This document shows positions 61,821-64,000 of a stretch of DNA of 64,000 bases, piece after piece. A program made the translations under genes and the position numbers. The notes under the pieces are model-generated. The model did not search any database and was not told where the DNA came from. It worked only from the letters and a program-made list of their open reading frames with translations. The stretch is from Calidifontibacillus oryziterrae (GTDB lineage Bacteria; Bacillota; Bacilli; Bacillales; Bacillaceae_J): contig NZ_ANOK01000006.1 in NCBI RefSeq assembly GCF_000331575.1, forward strand, positions 119,174 to 183,173, written 5' to 3'. Each line of letters opens with the position of its first letter. Position 1 is the first letter of the stretch.

Positions 61821-62332
61821 TAGCAATCATCTGCTTTACTATGATGAAGCGGTGGTGGAATTAACCATCCTTTTTCTTTGTTAAGTCTTAATACCTTACC
61901 ACCCAATGTGGCTTTTTGTATATGGAATTGACTAAACATCATTGCAATATCCTCCCTAATAGATTGGCCAATTGCTTGACTGCAAGCAACTAATCCTGCA
62001 GCTATTGATGCTGATAAGTGTGCTGCAATTTCAGGATCTTGAAATCTTGCTCCTGCTGGAATATCTTCAATACAAGCCTTTGGTCTTTCAGGGGGTGATG
62101 GTGGCAAACCAATACCATTTTCTTTCAACAAAGCTTCAATTTGTTTAGCTTCTTGCTGACATTGTTGCATAGCCTCTTCCAATAGTTTTTGGAGGTCTTC
62201 ATCTCCAGCATGATTTAACTTTGTTTGATACCCGGCGATGGAATGTTTAGCTGCCAGCAAAAAAGACCATGTTGTAAAAACTTCACCATAATGCAAGGGT
62301 TCGTTTTGAGGATTTCCACTTAAAATTCCCAT
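61820..62332 (-). CDS. DUF3231-family protein
   Basis: A protein of about 170 residues, mostly helical, with the DUF3231 pattern: EPLHYGEVFTTWSFLLAAKHSIAGYQTKLNHAGD, then LLKENGIGLPPSPPERPKA and ISAGLVACSQAIGQSIREDIAMMF-like helices, ending WLIPPPLH. DUF3231 proteins are common in spore formers and are thought to adopt a ferritin-like bundle; their role is unknown to me. The frame opens at 62365, but AAGGAGTG before ATG 62332 sets the start. The N-terminal extension is not needed. Confidence 0.8.
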   Translation of the reverse strand: MGILSGNPQNEPLHYGEVFTTWSFLLAAKHSIAGYQTKLNHAGDEDLQKLLEEAMQQCQQEAKQIEALLKENGIGLPPSPPERPKACIEDIPAGARFQDPEIAAHLSASIAAGLVACSQAIGQSIREDIAMMFSQFHIQKATLGGKVLRLNKEKGWLIPPPLHHSKADDC

Positions 62333-62612
62333 AATAACACTCCTTAAACTTTTAGTTAATTTCATAAAATTCTCCTAATACATATTAAAACCTGTGAATA
62401 CATAGTAGAGTTAGACTAGTGGTAGTACAGAGCTGTTAATCATTTGACGGTTGATTGCAAACTTTTTTACAACATAAAGTATCTGTCATCCTAAAAAAAA
62501 TATTCCTGATAGAGTTAATAATTGAATTTGATAAATTGGAATTAAATGGTATTAAACTAGTAACAATAGTTGGAAACAATAAGCTTGATTACGTTGATAG
62601 GAGGAATATCAT

Positions 62613-63281
62613 ATGTCACTGGAATGGTATGATCGAATTAGCAGTGAGCTACAAGACCATCTCGAGTCAATTTGTGAAAAGTATGACCAAGTTGGTCATA
62701 TGACAATTGACAGAGGAGCTAAACACCCGAGAATAGAATTCTTTGTTGAGACAGATGATAATGGCCGGGACTATTTTTGTACATTATTTTTCGATCCGCA
62801 TAATGAGGAGTTTTATATTGAAACGTTAGATTTTGATCTGGAGCTAAAAGCAAGGACAATTCTTACTGATATTGAAGAAATTGTTGATGTAGTTCATGAA
62901 AGCTTGCATGACTATTTAAATGAAGACGAGGAAATTGAATTATATGAACTGGATGATGATTTAAATGATGAAGAAGTAGGTATATATGAAATTGATGACA
63001 ATGAAGATTATGAGGAGATCGATGTTTATTGGACTACGGACGAAGTAACAGCTTACACTTATAAAGATGAAGTAGAGGTTGCTTATCAATTTGGTGTAAT
63101 TGAGGATACAGGAGATGGTGTTTTAAGACGTGTAAACAGAATTGTAACCACAGATAATGAGCTAATTGAAGATGAAACAAATTTTATTTTCAGTAAAGAA
63201 GAAGCCAGCACAATTATCTCAATGATAGCAAGCAATATGGATTCTTTAAAGGACTTTAATGAAAGTGATCATATAGACTAA
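62613..63281 (+). CDS. Highly acidic protein of unknown function
   Basis: A 222-residue protein starting MSLEWYDRISSELQDHLES. Residues about 95-140 are nearly all Glu/Asp/Tyr/Leu (DYLNEDEEIELYELDDDLNDEE). The C-terminal half looks beta-rich (VTAYTYKDEVEVAYQFGVIEDTGDGVLRRVNRIVTT) and ends with a helical segment. No membrane or catalytic motif is visible. ATG follows GATAGGAGGAA, a good ribosome binding site. An anionic mimic or cofactor-free binding protein is possible; I cannot assign a family. Confidence 0.8.
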   Translation: MSLEWYDRISSELQDHLESICEKYDQVGHMTIDRGAKHPRIEFFVETDDNGRDYFCTLFFDPHNEEFYIETLDFDLELKARTILTDIEEIVDVVHESLHDYLNEDEEIELYELDDDLNDEEVGIYEIDDNEDYEEIDVYWTTDEVTAYTYKDEVEVAYQFGVIEDTGDGVLRRVNRIVTTDNELIEDETNFIFSKEEASTIISMIASNMDSLKDFNESDHID

Positions 63282-63283
63282 TA

Positions 63284-63350
63284 AAAAAATCGTCCACCTG
63301 AGATTAATTTGTCGTTACTCTAACAATTAATTTCAAGTGGCGATTTTTTA
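63284..63350. terminator. Long bidirectional terminator hairpin
   Basis: AAAAAATCG and CGATTTTTT end a stem that continues with CCAC/GTGG, TGA/TCA and ATTAATT/AATTAAT pairings, with a loop near TCGTTACTC. It lies between convergent genes. Confidence 0.8.
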
Positions 63351-63390
63351 AATGTGGGAATTTAAAACTCGCTGTTGTTTGTCTGATTGT

Positions 63391-63690
63391 TTAACGATTT
63401 CCACTAGGTGCATCCTTATAGGGCTCCTCACTATCCTTACCATTCTCATCATGAGTCGGGTGGGCACCTGGGAATTGTCTTGGAAGATTTTCATGAAAGT
63501 TACGATTTTCGTAGGTGAAATTACTGTAAAATTGTTGACCATGCTGCCAAGGGGTTTCTTTATTTTTTACTATATCATGTTTTCCGATTGGTGAACCATA
63601 AGGACCTTCGGGAAATTCCTCGGCTGTAAGGAACTTTTTTTGTATTTCAACGTTCGAAAAATCAGAATACTGTTTCTCTCTTTGATCCAT
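63391..63690 (-). CDS. Small hydrophilic Bacillus protein of unknown function
   Basis: A 99-residue protein, MDQREKQYSDFSNVEIQKKF at the start, then LTAEEFPEGPYGSPIGK, ETPWQHGQQFYSNFTYENRN and LPRQFPGAHPTHDE near the end. It is Pro/Gly/Asn-rich and likely flexible. I recall this pattern from uncharacterised cytosolic proteins of Bacillaceae. ATG follows GGAGGAATCCTGTT. No motif gives a function. Confidence 0.75.
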   Translation of the reverse strand: MDQREKQYSDFSNVEIQKKFLTAEEFPEGPYGSPIGKHDIVKNKETPWQHGQQFYSNFTYENRNFHENLPRQFPGAHPTHDENGKDSEEPYKDAPSGNR

Positions 63691-63823
63691 AACAGGATTC
63701 CTCCAAATCTAAATTTATATATTCTATTTTGACTTCAAAAAAATTAATTATGTATAGTACCCATTCATTCATTCATCATCAAACAAATTAATAAAGAATA
63801 AAAAATATAAAAAAATAAGTTAT

Positions 63824-63994
63824 TGACATCATTTCTTTAGGGTGATATATTTGATGAGTCGCTGTTTTAGAGTGAAAAAAGAAAGTCGTTGACTTCCACG
63901 AATAATACGGTAAGATCACAACTGTCGCTAAAATGACAGCGCGAAAGTTTCTTTAAAAAAAGTTATTGACTTCCACGAAACAAAATGATATGAT
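63824..63994 (+). promoter_or_regulatory. Three tandem SigA promoters, probable rRNA operon promoter region
   Basis: TTGACA (63824) with TATATT about 16 bases on; TTGACT (63889-63894) with TAAGAT (63911-63916, 16-base spacer); TTGACT (63966-63971) with TATGAT (63989-63994, 17-base spacer). The last two share the sequence TTGACTTCCACGAA. Tandem strong promoters with repeated -35 regions are typical of Bacillus rRNA operons; the transcript would lie beyond the window end. The stretch 63695-63823 shows only AT-rich sequence. Confidence 0.6.
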
Positions 63995-64000
63995 AGATTT

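Noticed and set aside
1..64000. CRISPR array
   Set aside because: No series of evenly spaced identical repeats and no cas gene was seen.

Overview
The window looks like the chromosome of a spore-forming member of the Bacillaceae. DNA is AT-rich, ribosome binding sites are strong AGGAGG/AGGTGG types, and the block fabI-cotO-cotZ-cotY plus yjcA matches the Bacillus subtilis spore-coat locus. Spore transglutaminase (tgl), a YjcZ-type mini-protein, csaA, yjcG and a yutG-like gene support this. The genus cannot be fixed from the sequence. The last 180 bases carry three tandem promoter-like sequences and probably lead into an rRNA operon just outside the window.

Layout. 1-2.9 kb: a CPA2 cation/proton antiporter and FapR-regulated fabI. 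3-10.2 kb: spore coat/exosporium island with cotO, three CotY/CotZ/ExsY-family genes, an ATP-grasp enzyme, a peptidoglycan amidase with a detached copy of its C-terminal domain, a YM/Q/G-rich surface protein, yjcA and a tiny basic CGCG peptide. Promoters of the late mother-cell type (AC-N16/17-CATANNNTA) can be read before several of these. 10.3-16.6 kb: a FapA-like protein, a split chromate transporter, csaA, a DUF421 protein, yjcG and a phosphatidylglycerophosphatase-A-like gene. 16.7-19.8 kb: a long structured leader or small RNA ending in a terminator, followed by carboxynorspermidine dehydrogenase and decarboxylase (polyamine synthesis). 19.8-23.5 kb: a YjcZ-type peptide, tgl, and a CoA-disulfide reductase carrying two rhodanese domains behind a CsoR/CstR-like operator.

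23.5-31.8 kb: insertion-sequence debris (TnpB-type and IS3-type) followed by a complete type I restriction-modification operon, hsdM-rhuM-hsdS-hsdR, with a RhuM-family gene inserted between M and S.

32-51.7 kb: a large catabolic cluster that I cannot match to a described pathway. An aconitase-family LeuCD-like pair and an IclR regulator run leftward. Running rightward are a MmgE/PrpD protein, a fumarate-reductase-like flavoprotein, an isochorismatase-type amidohydrolase, a hydantoinase-type cyclic amidohydrolase, a complete Liv-type ABC importer, a second IclR, a second MmgE/PrpD, a flavin reductase, a CaiB-type CoA transferase and an HMG-CoA-lyase-family enzyme. After a terminator come an MFS carrier, a metallo-beta-lactamase-fold hydrolase and a zinc deaminase. 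The logic reads as import, opening of a cyclic amide/imide/ureide, loss of the nitrogen, rearrangement of a branched di- or tricarboxylate, CoA activation and retro-Claisen/aldol cleavage.

51.8-61.8 kb: tRNA-Val(GAC), then an anaerobic-respiration locus: a leftward PucR regulator / cytoplasmic molybdoenzyme / FeS unit and a rightward TorD / Tat-exported DmsA / DmsB / DmsC / polyferredoxin unit, with an FNR-type palindrome between them. Two near-identical IS605-like hairpin ends flank this locus. 61.8-64 kb: a DUF3231 protein, a highly acidic protein of unknown function and a small hydrophilic Bacillus protein.
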